From Prevotella sp. (lineage in GTDB: Bacteria; Bacteroidota; Bacteroidia; Bacteroidales; Bacteroidaceae): DNA of 64,000 nt. The DNA lies in assembly GCA_022641735.1 (NCBI GenBank), contig JALCDQ010000009.1, forward strand, positions 1-64,000, read 5' to 3'. Every line of letters starts with the position of its first letter. Within the stretch, counting starts at the first letter, position 1. The notes under the pieces are model-generated. The model was not told the DNA's origin, did not search any database, and was given only the letters and a program-made list of their open reading frames with translations. Position numbers and translations under genes: made by a program. Of the stretch, positions 27,493 to 36,978 are shown piece by piece.

Positions 27493-28815
27493 TTATTTCT
27501 TTCCATATTCAGGGTCGATTCTCTTATCCACAAAATAAGTGATGAATAGGGTTGCCAAGCAACAAACCATGACCATCCAGAAGAAGTTTACATAGCCGAT
27601 AGCCTCTTGTATATAGCCTGCCACAAAGCCCGGAAGCATCATGCTCAGAGCCATGAAGGCCGTGCAAATAGCATAGTGGGAGGTCTTGAATTCACCCTCA
27701 GAGAAGTACATCATATAGAGCATATAAGCGGTAAACCCAAAGCCATAGCCGAATTGTTCGATACATACGGCAACGCTGATGATGGCTACGTTTTCGGGTT
27801 GGAACAGGGCCAAATAGACGAAAGCGAGGCAAGGCAGGGTCATACATCCTGCCATCAGCCAGATAGACTTCTTTAACCCTACGCGCGAAGCGTAGATTCC
27901 ACCGAGGATTCCACCGGCAAGCAGGGCAATAACGCCAAAGGTTCCATAGACTAATCCAACGATTTCCGTGTCCAAACCAAGCCCTCCACTCGTGACTGGT
28001 TGCACCAAGAAAGGCTGACAAAGTTTGATGAGGAAGCCTTCGGGAAGCCTGAAAAGCAGCATGAAAGCTACTGCAAGCCAAAAGCCGGGCTTACGGAAGA
28101 AGGTGACAAAAGAGTTGCCTAACTCCACTAAATTTGACTTTGCGCTACTTCCGTCACTATTCGTGCGAGGAGCATCGCTGGCTGGTTTCGGGAGAAAGAA
28201 TATATGATATAAGGTTATTAAGAAGAAGATGACGGCAGCAACACCCAATGTTATTTGCCATGACATCGGTATATTGCCGGTCTGTTTTTCAATCAAACCA
28301 GCAATCAAGACAAGCACTCCCTGCCCGAAAATCGAGGCAATGCGATAGAAAGTGCTGCGGATGCCGATGAAAGCAGCCTGACTGCTGGGGCTATGCGCAA
28401 GCATATAGTAGCCATCGGCAGCAATGTCATGGGTGGCTGAGGCAAAAGCGGCGCAGATAAACAGTATGAGTGTGAAGAGAAACATGGAAATGTGAGTCTC
28501 TCCAGATGCTATCATTGCGGCACTCGGATGCGGCAGGGTAACCGTCAGCAAGACAAGCATGGCGGTTATCAGAATCTGCATCGTGACAATCCACCATCGT
28601 TTGGTCTTGACCACATCGACGATAGGACTCCACACACCCTTCAAAAACCAAGGGAAATAAAGCAGTGTTGTGAAGAACGACATATCGCCGTTTGGCACGC
28701 CCATCTTGGTAAACATCATCACCGAAATGTTGTTTACTACGAAGTAGGGAATGCCTTCGGCTAAATATAATGTTGGTACCCAAAGCCATGGGCTTGCTTC
28801 TTTCAGTTTGTTCAT
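27493..28815 (-). CDS. ampG: AmpG-like muropeptide permease (MFS)
   Basis: 440-residue major-facilitator protein with 12 predicted membrane segments. The start at 28815 (MNKLKEASPWLWVPTLYLAE) is preferred to an ATG 26 codons upstream because LWVPTLYLAEGIPY is the conserved beginning of AmpG proteins. AmpG imports GlcNAc-anhydroMurNAc peptides during wall recycling. It heads the ampG-namZ-murT-murK cluster with a 15-bp gap to namZ. The 323-bp upstream region contains array G. Confidence 0.88.
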   Translation of the reverse strand: MNKLKEASPWLWVPTLYLAEGIPYFVVNNISVMMFTKMGVPNGDMSFFTTLLYFPWFLKGVWSPIVDVVKTKRWWIVTMQILITAMLVLLTVTLPHPSAAMIASGETHISMFLFTLILFICAAFASATHDIAADGYYMLAHSPSSQAAFIGIRSTFYRIASIFGQGVLVLIAGLIEKQTGNIPMSWQITLGVAAVIFFLITLYHIFFLPKPASDAPRTNSDGSSAKSNLVELGNSFVTFFRKPGFWLAVAFMLLFRLPEGFLIKLCQPFLVQPVTSGGLGLDTEIVGLVYGTFGVIALLAGGILGGIYASRVGLKKSIWLMAGCMTLPCLAFVYLALFQPENVAIISVAVCIEQFGYGFGFTAYMLYMMYFSEGEFKTSHYAICTAFMALSMMLPGFVAGYIQEAIGYVNFFWMVMVCCLATLFITYFVDKRIDPEYGKK

Positions 28816-29138
28816 TCTATTGTTTTTTAATCGATATACTATTTTGGCAATTCTCGAAATCCAATTTTCATGCTGACCTTTCTCGCTTTGCATGCTCTGC
28901 GAAACTGCCTTTTCGGTTGTTGGAAATGTTCTTTTGTATTCTTAAAGAACGTCTTTCAGCAAACCCTTTACGGCAAAGAGTTAAACAATCCGGGCCACTT
29001 TGTTTGACAATCCGGTCCACTTTGTTGAACAATCCGGGCCATTTTGTCTCGTAAACAACCGTTACTTACAAAATCGGGAACGATTGTCGGCATCGCAACT
29101 CATCGTTTTTGATGCCGCAACCATTCATTTCCGAGGGG
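28816..29138. other. Intergenic region upstream of ampG
   Basis: No gene is supported in these 323 bp. The centre holds array G (28961-29070). No TAnnTTTG box on the minus strand was convincing near ampG, so the cluster may depend on transcription from the glycosyltransferase gene or on a non-standard promoter. Confidence 0.7.
28961..29070 (+). repeat. 22-bp-period array G (5 units)
   Basis: Five 22-bp units. Units two to four (28983-29048) share ACAATCCGGKCCAYTTTGT, the most GC-rich family seen and the most alike within one array. The last unit is a member of the GGTTGTTTAC family in reverse orientation (GTAAACAACCGTTACTTAC). It lies between two genes read in the same direction. Confidence 0.85.
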
Positions 29139-30575
29139 TTATTTCTTGTTTTTCGCAATGCGTGCCTGCAACTCCCACGTGCGGATGCGGTCCTTGTAGG
29201 TGTTGTAGGTGTTCGTTTTGTTGATGTCCAACGCTGCATCGCTGTTGTCATCCCAACGACGACACATATAGACGGGTGTGAACACTCGGCCTATCTGATA
29301 ATCGCGCGAGATATTCAAAGCGAGGGCGTAATCCTCTCCATAACTTACGTTTGGCATGTTGACCTGACGCAAAACAGGAGTATAGAAAGCGCGCGGAGCC
29401 CCGAAACCATTGATGCGCAAGGCATTGTTGCGCCCGTTTTCAGGAGTCCATTCCTTATGGTCGATGATGCCCGGAGCAATCATATTGAGGTTGACATCCG
29501 TTATCATATAGGTCCCGACGACCATGGCTACATTTTGATCATAGAATGCCTTGACCATCGTCGAAAGCGTATTCTCATCCTTATACATATCGTCGCTGTC
29601 GAGTTGCACCATAAATTTGCCGGCTTTCGCATGATGAGCGGCTAAGTTCCAATAGCCTCCGATGCCGAAATCATAGTAATCTGCAACGATATGAATCAGC
29701 CTTGGATTGTCCTTAAACTCATCAATAGCATCGCGGGTGCCATCTGTTGAGAAGTTATCCACTACCATCACATTATATTTGAAGTCGCATTTCTGATTTA
29801 AAGCAGAGGTAATGGCATCCCTGATGGTGCGTATTCTATTGCGCACAGGAATCATGATTGTGGCCTCAACTTCAAAGTTGTTCTCCCCAAACTCTATGTG
29901 TTTGAAGGTCGGAGCAAGATAGCCACCCACCTCTTTCAAATGCTCTGTGCAGGCTTGCTCCATCTCTATCTGACGACTGCGGTTGCTCGGGTCGACATAG
30001 TCAAACTGCTTGGCTCCGCTCAAACGCGTGTCTTGCTCGACCTCACTATAGAGGAATTCGGGGATATGAACAAGTTTATGCTTTTGACTAAGCTTCAGAC
30101 GCAAGTCATAAAAGCCTGCAAACTGGTAGTCGGCCTTCATTCTGCTGACGCTCTCTTTCAGCGCATCGGTGTGGAATAAGAGGACTGAACCGAAGTCAAA
30201 ATCATCTCTTAAAGAGCCCATCTGATAATCAATGACCGGCGCTTTCTCGATGTTGTCGCCCTTCAACTGAAAGTGGTCAGCATACAACAAGCCAGCTTGG
30301 CTCACCTCGGCAATGTTCAACATGCGGGTGAGGGCAAGGTAATTCATCTTCAGTTTAGTCGTTTTCATATAGATGAGCGTATATTCAGTATCTGCCTGTT
30401 GGGCAATCGCCTTGATGGTCGCAGTGCTGAATATCGTTTCCTTTACGGGCGTTACAGCCTTCACTTCTTCTTGCTCACGAAGGTGGGCAACCGTTTCTCC
30501 TGTCTGCTTTTCGTCAACATAAGGAACGAAACAGCTTATAAGTTCTTTTGTTTCCATTGTTTTTTTATATTTCAT
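29139..30575 (-). CDS. Glycosyltransferase family 2, two GT-A-like halves
   Basis: 478 residues, no signal peptide or membrane segment. The C-terminal half (from ~236) is a full GT2 domain: ATIMIPVRNRIRTIRDAI, VVDNFSTDGT and the metal-binding DSDD at 326-329, then a GEDYALALNI acceptor-side motif. The N-terminal half (1-~180) has GT-A-like pattern but no DxD, so it looks like a degenerate second copy. Start may instead be the ATG at 30557 (METKEL). It lies 8 bp after the phosphoesterase gene. Acceptor and donor are unknown. Confidence 0.8.
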   Translation of the reverse strand: MKYKKTMETKELISCFVPYVDEKQTGETVAHLREQEEVKAVTPVKETIFSTATIKAIAQQADTEYTLIYMKTTKLKMNYLALTRMLNIAEVSQAGLLYADHFQLKGDNIEKAPVIDYQMGSLRDDFDFGSVLLFHTDALKESVSRMKADYQFAGFYDLRLKLSQKHKLVHIPEFLYSEVEQDTRLSGAKQFDYVDPSNRSRQIEMEQACTEHLKEVGGYLAPTFKHIEFGENNFEVEATIMIPVRNRIRTIRDAITSALNQKCDFKYNVMVVDNFSTDGTRDAIDEFKDNPRLIHIVADYYDFGIGGYWNLAAHHAKAGKFMVQLDSDDMYKDENTLSTMVKAFYDQNVAMVVGTYMITDVNLNMIAPGIIDHKEWTPENGRNNALRINGFGAPRAFYTPVLRQVNMPNVSYGEDYALALNISRDYQIGRVFTPVYMCRRWDDNSDAALDINKTNTYNTYKDRIRTWELQARIAKNKK

Positions 30576-30583
30576 TATTTAAT

Positions 30584-32434
30584 TTATTGTCTTTTCAAAA
30601 GCACCACATAGCCCTCTGAAGAGGTAACAAGCACTTTGTCATCACTCAGTGGCAAGACGGTGTTAATCAGCGAGTTGCCAAGTTTATGCTTCCATAACAC
30701 CTTCCCCGTAGTGGCTTCCAACGCATAGATAAGCCCAGAGGCCGTACCCCCGAAAACCGTATTTCCGCACTCCAAAGGCATCGATGGGGCATGCTCATAG
30801 CCGAAACCGAGGTCGCTTGCCCATAGTTCCAAAGGCTTATTGCCAGATGTGGAATAGCATACAACGCTGTCTTTCATCGTCTTGGCATACAGCCTTTTGC
30901 CATCTATCGAGAGGCCTAAAGACTCGCGCACGGTCGATTGATACGTGCGCCAAAGGGTGTTGCCTGTCTGGATGTCAATGGCTGTCAGGGCTCTTTGCGG
31001 GTCCACAATGAATACCTTTCCTTCAGTGGCTACTGGCCAAACGGCAGCAGGGGAGAAGTGCATCCGCGTCAAGTCACCTGTCCAACGCCACTCCTCTTTT
31101 CCGTCAACTTTATCCAAACAGTAGAGCGTATTATCCCATGCACCGAAGATAACCTTATCTTTAGTGACCAAAGGCTTGGTCTCAATATAGCCTCGAATGC
31201 CATGATAAGCCCATTTCAACTTGCCGGATTGTATGTCGATAGCACGCATCGTACTGTCGCTTGCGCCAATATAAGCTATGCCATTATCCGTTGCAACCGC
31301 TCCAAGAACAGGCTCTTTGGCCTCGATTTTCCATTTGAGGGTGCCGTTATGGGCATCAATTCCATAGATATTCTTATCGGCAGAGCCAAACACAACGATG
31401 CCATCAGCAACGGCAGGAGTACCCACGATGCGGGCATCCGACTTGAATTTCCATAGCTGCTTGCCGTTTTTCATACTGAAAGAAAACAGTTGTCCGGCAT
31501 CATCACCGATAAAGATTTGCTTGCCATCCGTTACGGGCGAAGAGAAAATCGCTGTCCCTGTATTAGCCTTCCACACCTCTTTTATCTTGGAATATCGTGT
31601 GTTTACGCTGAAATCAGGATAATGATTGGCGTGTCCGTTATGGTCAAAATAGTCCTTGGATAAGGAGAAAGCCGCATAACGCTGGCGCTTTTCACCAATG
31701 CGCTGACTATAGACAATGATGGAATCAGCCGTTATTTCATAGATGCCATACCCCGGTTTACCCTCTGCATCAGCAAGGTTGCTGCGCATGAGAACCCCTG
31801 GGATGCCATCATAAAGCAAGTTTTTCAACCTGTGATAATGGCCTCCAATGAATAAGCGGATGTTATAGGGCCGCACTGCATCTGTCACTTGATACCAATT
31901 ATCGACGTCACCATCCAGCATGGGATAATGGGTTACGAGAATAACGGGCTTGTCCTTGCCATACTTTTCAATCTCTTGTTTAATCCAAGAGATGTCTTGC
32001 GGTGCCACATGGCCAAAAGCCATGCGCATCAAAGGACCGGAGTTGAAACCCAAGAAGAGGATTCCTTGATGGACAAACTCAAATCGCTCACCTCCGAAAA
32101 TCTCACTGAAAGCGGTGCATCCGGAGTCACTCCACTTCGTTTCATGATTTCCCAAGCATACATATACAGGCACTTTCAACAGGTTCAGGCAATCTTTTAC
32201 CTTCTCCAAAGTTTTTCGGTCGCCTTCTTCCGTTAGGTCGCCAGTGACGAGAACAAAGTCAAGGCTGTCAGTAGCATTGATTTGGGCAATGCTCTTCAGC
32301 AGATATTCAGTGGGCGCAGAATTGTTGGAGCTAAGATGCACATCGGTCAGTTGCGCGAAACGAAACGTTCCGTGCTGCGCCATCAATGCAGAAGGCAATA
32401 GGGTGAAAAGAATGAATAATACCTTTTTAATCAT
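30584..32434 (-). CDS. Secreted metallophosphoesterase fused to PQQ-like beta-propeller
   Basis: 616 residues with a signal peptide (1-19). The N-terminal calcineurin-like phosphoesterase has the metal ligands QLTDVHL (D31, H33), VTGDLTEEG (D66), LGNHET (N96, H97), LVTHYP and GGHYHRL. From ~residue 285 it has about seven repeats of the type W.f......g.P.v.dg.v..g..d...yaid, typical of PQQ-like/BamB propellers. The propeller probably binds a partner or polymer. The substrate is unknown. It is 21 bp from the amidase gene. Confidence 0.85.
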   Translation of the reverse strand: MIKKVLFILFTLLPSALMAQHGTFRFAQLTDVHLSSNNSAPTEYLLKSIAQINATDSLDFVLVTGDLTEEGDRKTLEKVKDCLNLLKVPVYVCLGNHETKWSDSGCTAFSEIFGGERFEFVHQGILFLGFNSGPLMRMAFGHVAPQDISWIKQEIEKYGKDKPVILVTHYPMLDGDVDNWYQVTDAVRPYNIRLFIGGHYHRLKNLLYDGIPGVLMRSNLADAEGKPGYGIYEITADSIIVYSQRIGEKRQRYAAFSLSKDYFDHNGHANHYPDFSVNTRYSKIKEVWKANTGTAIFSSPVTDGKQIFIGDDAGQLFSFSMKNGKQLWKFKSDARIVGTPAVADGIVVFGSADKNIYGIDAHNGTLKWKIEAKEPVLGAVATDNGIAYIGASDSTMRAIDIQSGKLKWAYHGIRGYIETKPLVTKDKVIFGAWDNTLYCLDKVDGKEEWRWTGDLTRMHFSPAAVWPVATEGKVFIVDPQRALTAIDIQTGNTLWRTYQSTVRESLGLSIDGKRLYAKTMKDSVVCYSTSGNKPLELWASDLGFGYEHAPSMPLECGNTVFGGTASGLIYALEATTGKVLWKHKLGNSLINTVLPLSDDKVLVTSSEGYVVLLKRQ

Positions 32435-32455
32435 CTTGCTCCTTCGTATTTCTGT

Positions 32456-35224
32456 TTATTTTTTACCTTTCAAGAAAGTCAGTACCTCTTTCATCATGGC
32501 GTCACGCTGTTGTGGAGAGGCCACAGTCTCAAACGGGAAGCCAAGCACTACCGTCTTATACGTGCCACTATAAGCGACGCCCGCACTCAGTTCATTTTCC
32601 GAATAACGCATAATGGTATAGGCACAAGAGTCTGCCGGCTCGATGGCATCGGGTGATTCAACGATGTAAATGCTGTCATTGAGGGTGTTAGAATATTTGA
32701 AATTCCCTGCTGTTACTTGATAAGGGGTCGGCACACTGTGTACATTTCCCAATACGGCAGCCTGTCCTGTGCGCCACTTGAACTTCAGAACGTTCATTGC
32801 AAAATTACGGTCTTCCTTTTTGGAGTTGGTCAAGTGACTGTCCCAAAGGTCTGTTCCGACATACGCACCACTGACAAATAGGTTGCCTCCAGCACTTGTA
32901 TATTGAGTCAAAGCTTTTTGCATTTCGGGGCTGAAAGTCTTGAATTGCAGAGGAGTAACGCCTGGACGCCCCATCTTTGTCTGACATTGTTTGCCCAGAA
33001 TATAGTCAACCATGTGATAATCATTCATCTTGACATCCGCCTCTTCTATGGCTTTATGGCTACAGGAGACGAATGAATAGCCGGCTTTAAGTATGGATGT
33101 GCCATGCACAGAAGGATAATCGAAGGTGTTGCCAGCAATTACCTGCCGTTCATAATCTCCATAACTATCGCCAAAACCTGCTGCATCATCATCCATCCAT
33201 GGGATGCGACGGCGGAATTCCTTCATCTTTCCGATGTAACTGAAGTCCTGAACGTAAGGCACACCATGGTCCAAATCATCGATAAATCCTGCTAATGCGG
33301 TGTCAGCAGGTGCTGGAGCGACGAAGTCAGCAGGCGCACTGATGCGGTCAAAACCATTGATGACGAGCACGGTATCTTTTGATTCTTTGGCTAAACCTAC
33401 AGAAAGGACCTCTGAAGGGAAACTTTCCCCACCTTTATTAAATGCTGTTACCTTGTAACTAATGACCTCTCCAACGGGTATTTTAGTGGTATATTTCTCC
33501 TTTTTCACTATCGTTCCGTTGTCAAAATCACCTTTTCCTATTCGCGTATAAACGATGTATTTATCCGCTTTTGCTGTAGGTTCAAGCGGGTCAAGCACTG
33601 ATTTCCAAGTCAATTCGACCTGATTCTTGGCTTTAAGTTTCATTGCCATATTGTCAACAGGCAGTGGCTGAACAACGTATTTGTCCCCATATTGTTCACA
33701 GAAGAACTTCAATATACCTTTATAGATGGCTCTGCTGACCGTAAAACGGAAACGAGGGTCAAGTCCATAACGCATATCTGCAAAGTTCTCATGTGATAAA
33801 AGCTCGAGCAACATCGCAGGAACACGAGGCACGCGGGCCTCAAAATAAGACTTATTCCACATCCAGCGGCGAGTCCATTGAGGCTCATAAAGTGTCCGGA
33901 TATCGCGCACGATAGAGGACATGACGGAATCGGTGAGTTCTCCGGCAAGTTTGCGGGAAGAACCGTTATAGTAAACGCTGTCATAGCAGTTGGTATAATA
34001 GATGCCCAATGTCCCGATAATGGAGTCGTTGAGGGTAGTCCCGGCATCGCTATGAAAGGCAAATGACAAGTCAACAGGGATGCCTAAGCCTTTGTTATAA
34101 GGGTCAACTACTGAGCCTCCGGCAAGCCAATTCACCCATTCACCACGGCATTTGTAATCGTCAACATAGTCATTTACATTATGTGTTGGTGAATAGATGC
34201 TATCCGGAGCACCAGCCCATTGCAGCCAATAGCGGGCTGCTTCGGCAAAGCGGGGATAAGTACTGAGTTGATAAGGATAGTCGATCTGTGGAATATCAGC
34301 GGTTTTTGTCGTTGTAGTTTCATCAGAACTTCTCACATTTTCAGTGGCTTCCGGGGATGGACGACGGGCTATATTGCCCATTCCACCACCAATCTTGACG
34401 GCATCGGCAGTAATGACATTGCCGGCTTTAGCGCTCTTATTGGAAAGCACAATGCGGCAGGCACTGCTCTTCCCTTTATCGAATAGGAACGTTCCGAGAT
34501 AAATCCAGGTCTCGTTACCCATGGTCTGATTGACCTTAAAGCGAGTTGCTCCGCCGCAATGATACACGGTATAGAGCGCATCTTCAGCACTATTGGGCAA
34601 TGAATGATAACTGACATAAATAGCATAACGGCCTGTTCGAGGGATGTCAGGCAGCCATTGCGCTGTGCTTTCGTTACCTTTATTAATGGTGTTGATGGCC
34701 CGATAAGTGCCTTCTTGAAACGGATTATCGAAGTCTTTATAGATAGCGCGCTTTTGAGCAAAGCCCGTTCCTTCGCCATTCTGCCATGTTTCAGTGCCAT
34801 TTTGCTCACTATATTGCGAGCGGGCACTAAGTGTTCCATCATTATCCACTATCACTTCCTCATTCTGAGTGTCACGTTCACGGGGCATCATGACGTAAGC
34901 GCCCGCATTCTCAAGCATCGGAACGAGAAACGGGAGCACATAACTGGAGGTATAGAGGTCCTCGCAGGTCTCAAAAAGACGGGCTCTTTGCCATTCCCAA
35001 CGATTCAGTTTCGGTTCGAAATATTTGCCATGGCTTGCCCACATGGCTATGTGTTTGTCGGTTAAAACGCATGGATTCTTATAGGGAACATCCACACGTG
35101 TGACGATAGGAGTTTGCTCTGGCCGTGTGAAAGTGGTCGAGTTGGCTTTTTCCTGAGCAATAGCAGGGGAGGAAAATAGCAAAGTGCTTGCTGCTAAAAG
35201 TATATATTTCATATCTAATAACAT
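32456..35224 (-). CDS. N-acetylmuramoyl-L-alanine amidase (Amidase_3) with golvesin-like insert
   Basis: 922 residues, signal peptide ~1-24. The Amidase_3 motifs are split: H65 (WASHGKYF), E85 (LFETCEDLY) and RERD (115-118) precede an insert, then H391 (FAFHSDAG) and the catalytic Glu E474 (MLLELLSHENFADM). The insert at ~150-285 has the golvesin-C-terminal-like/xanthan-lyase pattern (TGRYAIYVSYH, GNVITADAVKIGG). A fibronectin III domain (~520-615) and a ~300-residue C-terminal domain follow. It should cut between MurNAc and L-Ala in the periplasm. The start overlaps the symporter stop (TAATG); an ATG four codons later is possible. Databases may call it xanthan lyase. Confidence 0.82.
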   Translation of the reverse strand: MLLDMKYILLAASTLLFSSPAIAQEKANSTTFTRPEQTPIVTRVDVPYKNPCVLTDKHIAMWASHGKYFEPKLNRWEWQRARLFETCEDLYTSSYVLPFLVPMLENAGAYVMMPRERDTQNEEVIVDNDGTLSARSQYSEQNGTETWQNGEGTGFAQKRAIYKDFDNPFQEGTYRAINTINKGNESTAQWLPDIPRTGRYAIYVSYHSLPNSAEDALYTVYHCGGATRFKVNQTMGNETWIYLGTFLFDKGKSSACRIVLSNKSAKAGNVITADAVKIGGGMGNIARRPSPEATENVRSSDETTTTKTADIPQIDYPYQLSTYPRFAEAARYWLQWAGAPDSIYSPTHNVNDYVDDYKCRGEWVNWLAGGSVVDPYNKGLGIPVDLSFAFHSDAGTTLNDSIIGTLGIYYTNCYDSVYYNGSSRKLAGELTDSVMSSIVRDIRTLYEPQWTRRWMWNKSYFEARVPRVPAMLLELLSHENFADMRYGLDPRFRFTVSRAIYKGILKFFCEQYGDKYVVQPLPVDNMAMKLKAKNQVELTWKSVLDPLEPTAKADKYIVYTRIGKGDFDNGTIVKKEKYTTKIPVGEVISYKVTAFNKGGESFPSEVLSVGLAKESKDTVLVINGFDRISAPADFVAPAPADTALAGFIDDLDHGVPYVQDFSYIGKMKEFRRRIPWMDDDAAGFGDSYGDYERQVIAGNTFDYPSVHGTSILKAGYSFVSCSHKAIEEADVKMNDYHMVDYILGKQCQTKMGRPGVTPLQFKTFSPEMQKALTQYTSAGGNLFVSGAYVGTDLWDSHLTNSKKEDRNFAMNVLKFKWRTGQAAVLGNVHSVPTPYQVTAGNFKYSNTLNDSIYIVESPDAIEPADSCAYTIMRYSENELSAGVAYSGTYKTVVLGFPFETVASPQQRDAMMKEVLTFLKGKK

Positions 35225-36678
35225 TATATTCTATCTTTTTGAGGTTTCTTGATGAGCAGGCAAAGACCGATGAAAGTAAAGGCTGCATTGAGGATGAGCA
35301 GTTCATAACTCATGTGATAGCCATTAAACCAACGTTCTGAATTCTGCTGGATGATAAAGCAAAGCACTGGCGAAAGGATGACTACGAGAGGTATCCAACG
35401 GTTGCGCACAGGGCTTTTGAGGATGATTCCGAAGGCAAAGAGCCCAAGAATAGGCCCATAAGTATAACTTGCCAAAATGTAAACGGCATCGATTACACTT
35501 GTACTATTGATAAGTCCGAAGAGGAAAATGGTGATTGCCATGACGATAGCCATTAAGGCATGGACCTTCTGACGAAGGCTTGTCACTTGCTTATCGCTCT
35601 TGTTTCGGATGCCAAGAATATCGACTGTGAAGGATGTAGTGAGGGAGGTGAGGGCCGAACCGGCGGCAGAATAAGCCGAAGCGGTAAGTCCTATGATGAA
35701 CAGGATGCCGACAATCATCGGAAAATAAGCACTTGTAGCCACTGCAGGGAACAACTTGTCGCCCGTCTCCTGAATGCCTTTAACCTCAGCAAACTGATAA
35801 AGCAGGACACCGAGAATGAGGAAGAGCAGGATGACAAACAGTTGGCAAACACTACTGATGAGCATGTTTTTCTGAGAATCATGCGAGTTTTTGCACGACA
35901 GATTGCGTTGCATCATGTCCTGGTCAAGGCCCGTCATGGCGATAACCGTGAACACTCCAGCGAAAAATTGCTTGAAAAAGTATTCCTTATCATTGATATC
36001 ATCGAAGAAGAAAATTCTCGACATGGCACTATGACGGACATTCTCAGCCATCTCGCCAAAGGAAAGTTGGAGCGATGAGGCTATGTAAAAGATGCACAGA
36101 ACGACAGAGGCGACAATGCAAACAGTCTTCAGTACATCGGTCCAAATTATCGATTTGACCCCTCCACGAAAGGTGTAAATCCACACCAAAAATACCGTCA
36201 GGATGACATTCAGAATGAAAGGCAGGTGGAAAGGAGTGAAGACAAGCAGTTGGAGTGCTATGCACACTAAGAACAAACGCACCGATGCGCCCAGCATTTT
36301 GGAGATAAAGAAGAGCCACGCACCCGTCTTATAGGCCGACAGACCGAAGCGGGAGTCGAGGTAGCCATAGATTGAAACGAGGTCTTTTCGATAGAAAAGC
36401 GGCACCAACACGAAAGCGATTATCACATAGCCAGCCGTGAAACCCAGCACCATTTGAAGGTAGCCGAATGCGCTCGTGGCAACCATTCCCGGCACGCTCA
36501 CAAACGTTACGCCGGACATGGTAGCCCCTATTGTCGCAATACTGACTGCCCACCATGGAGATATTCGTCCTCCGATGAAGAAGCCGGTATTATCTGCATG
36601 CCTTCCTGCAATATACGAAATGGTGAAAAGCAATGCCAAATAACTGATGACTGTTATGAAAACAACTGATGGTGTCAT
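35224..36678 (-). CDS. Sodium:solute symporter (SSS family)
   Basis: 484 residues with about 13 membrane segments and the SSS core NTGFFIGGRISPWWAVSIATIGATMSG near the N-terminus. GLTASAYSAAGSALTSLTTSF is the conserved sodium-site helix. These carriers take up sugars, sialic acids or amino acids with Na+. It starts the amidase/phosphoesterase/GT2 unit and is coupled to the amidase by a TAATG overlap. A wall-derived sugar or amino acid is a reasonable guess but not shown. Confidence 0.88.
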   Translation of the reverse strand: MTPSVVFITVISYLALLFTISYIAGRHADNTGFFIGGRISPWWAVSIATIGATMSGVTFVSVPGMVATSAFGYLQMVLGFTAGYVIIAFVLVPLFYRKDLVSIYGYLDSRFGLSAYKTGAWLFFISKMLGASVRLFLVCIALQLLVFTPFHLPFILNVILTVFLVWIYTFRGGVKSIIWTDVLKTVCIVASVVLCIFYIASSLQLSFGEMAENVRHSAMSRIFFFDDINDKEYFFKQFFAGVFTVIAMTGLDQDMMQRNLSCKNSHDSQKNMLISSVCQLFVILLFLILGVLLYQFAEVKGIQETGDKLFPAVATSAYFPMIVGILFIIGLTASAYSAAGSALTSLTTSFTVDILGIRNKSDKQVTSLRQKVHALMAIVMAITIFLFGLINSTSVIDAVYILASYTYGPILGLFAFGIILKSPVRNRWIPLVVILSPVLCFIIQQNSERWFNGYHMSYELLILNAAFTFIGLCLLIKKPQKDRI

Positions 36679-36785
36679 TCTTTTAAAAAGTGCTGTTTGC
36701 TATAAATGAATTTCCTTTTATTTTTACCTCTGAATTTCAAAAAATCTCTGTTCACAATTCCTTTCCTGCAAAGGGCTGAGTAAGT

Positions 36786-36873
36786 AATGGTTGTTTACCT
36801 CGTAAAAGATGGTTGTTTACCTATCAAATAACGGTTGTTTACCCTGTAAAAGATGGCTTTTTAAAAAGCAGAG
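36786..36873 (+). repeat. 22-bp-period array B (4 units)
   Basis: Four 22-bp units starting RATGG or AACGG. The first and third carry GGTTGTTTACC..GTAAA and so the TTTAC/GTAAA dyad; the second differs by a few bases and the last is more diverged. Core sequence is the same as in array A, 31 kb away. Confidence 0.85.
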
Positions 36874-36907
36874 TCTATTCTCTTGATTTACAGTTGATTA
36901 TTTACAA

Positions 36908-36961
36908 TTAACGAGTTGATGGTAACTCTATTTATCATGTCATTACACATCAACTCGTTAA
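36908..36961 (-). terminator. Hairpin downstream of susD
   Basis: Perfect 14-bp inverted repeat TTAACGAGTTGATG / CATCAACTCGTTAA around a 26-nt loop, starting 18 bp after the susD stop. No U-tract, so it may stabilise the transcript end rather than terminate strongly. Confidence 0.55.
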
Positions 36962-36978
36962 CTTATGTCAGAAGAGTA

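Larger units (their letters stand above)
36679..36978. other. Intergenic region between susD and symporter
   Basis: 300 bp without a supported gene. It holds array B (36786-36873) and the susD 3' hairpin (36908-36961). No clear minus-strand -7 box was seen for the symporter. Confidence 0.7.

Noticed and set aside
28816-28893. N-terminal extension of AmpG
   Set aside because: 26 extra polar residues precede the conserved family N-terminus; the start at 28815 fits better.
28770-29054. 94-codon open frame across the ampG upstream region
   Set aside because: It runs antisense into the ampG N-terminus and through array G; repeated QSGPLCL-like residues come from the 22-bp units.
36908-36961. Inverted repeat as a transposon end or attachment site
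   Set aside because: It directly follows susD, has no flanking duplication and no recombinase nearby; a transcript-end hairpin is simpler.
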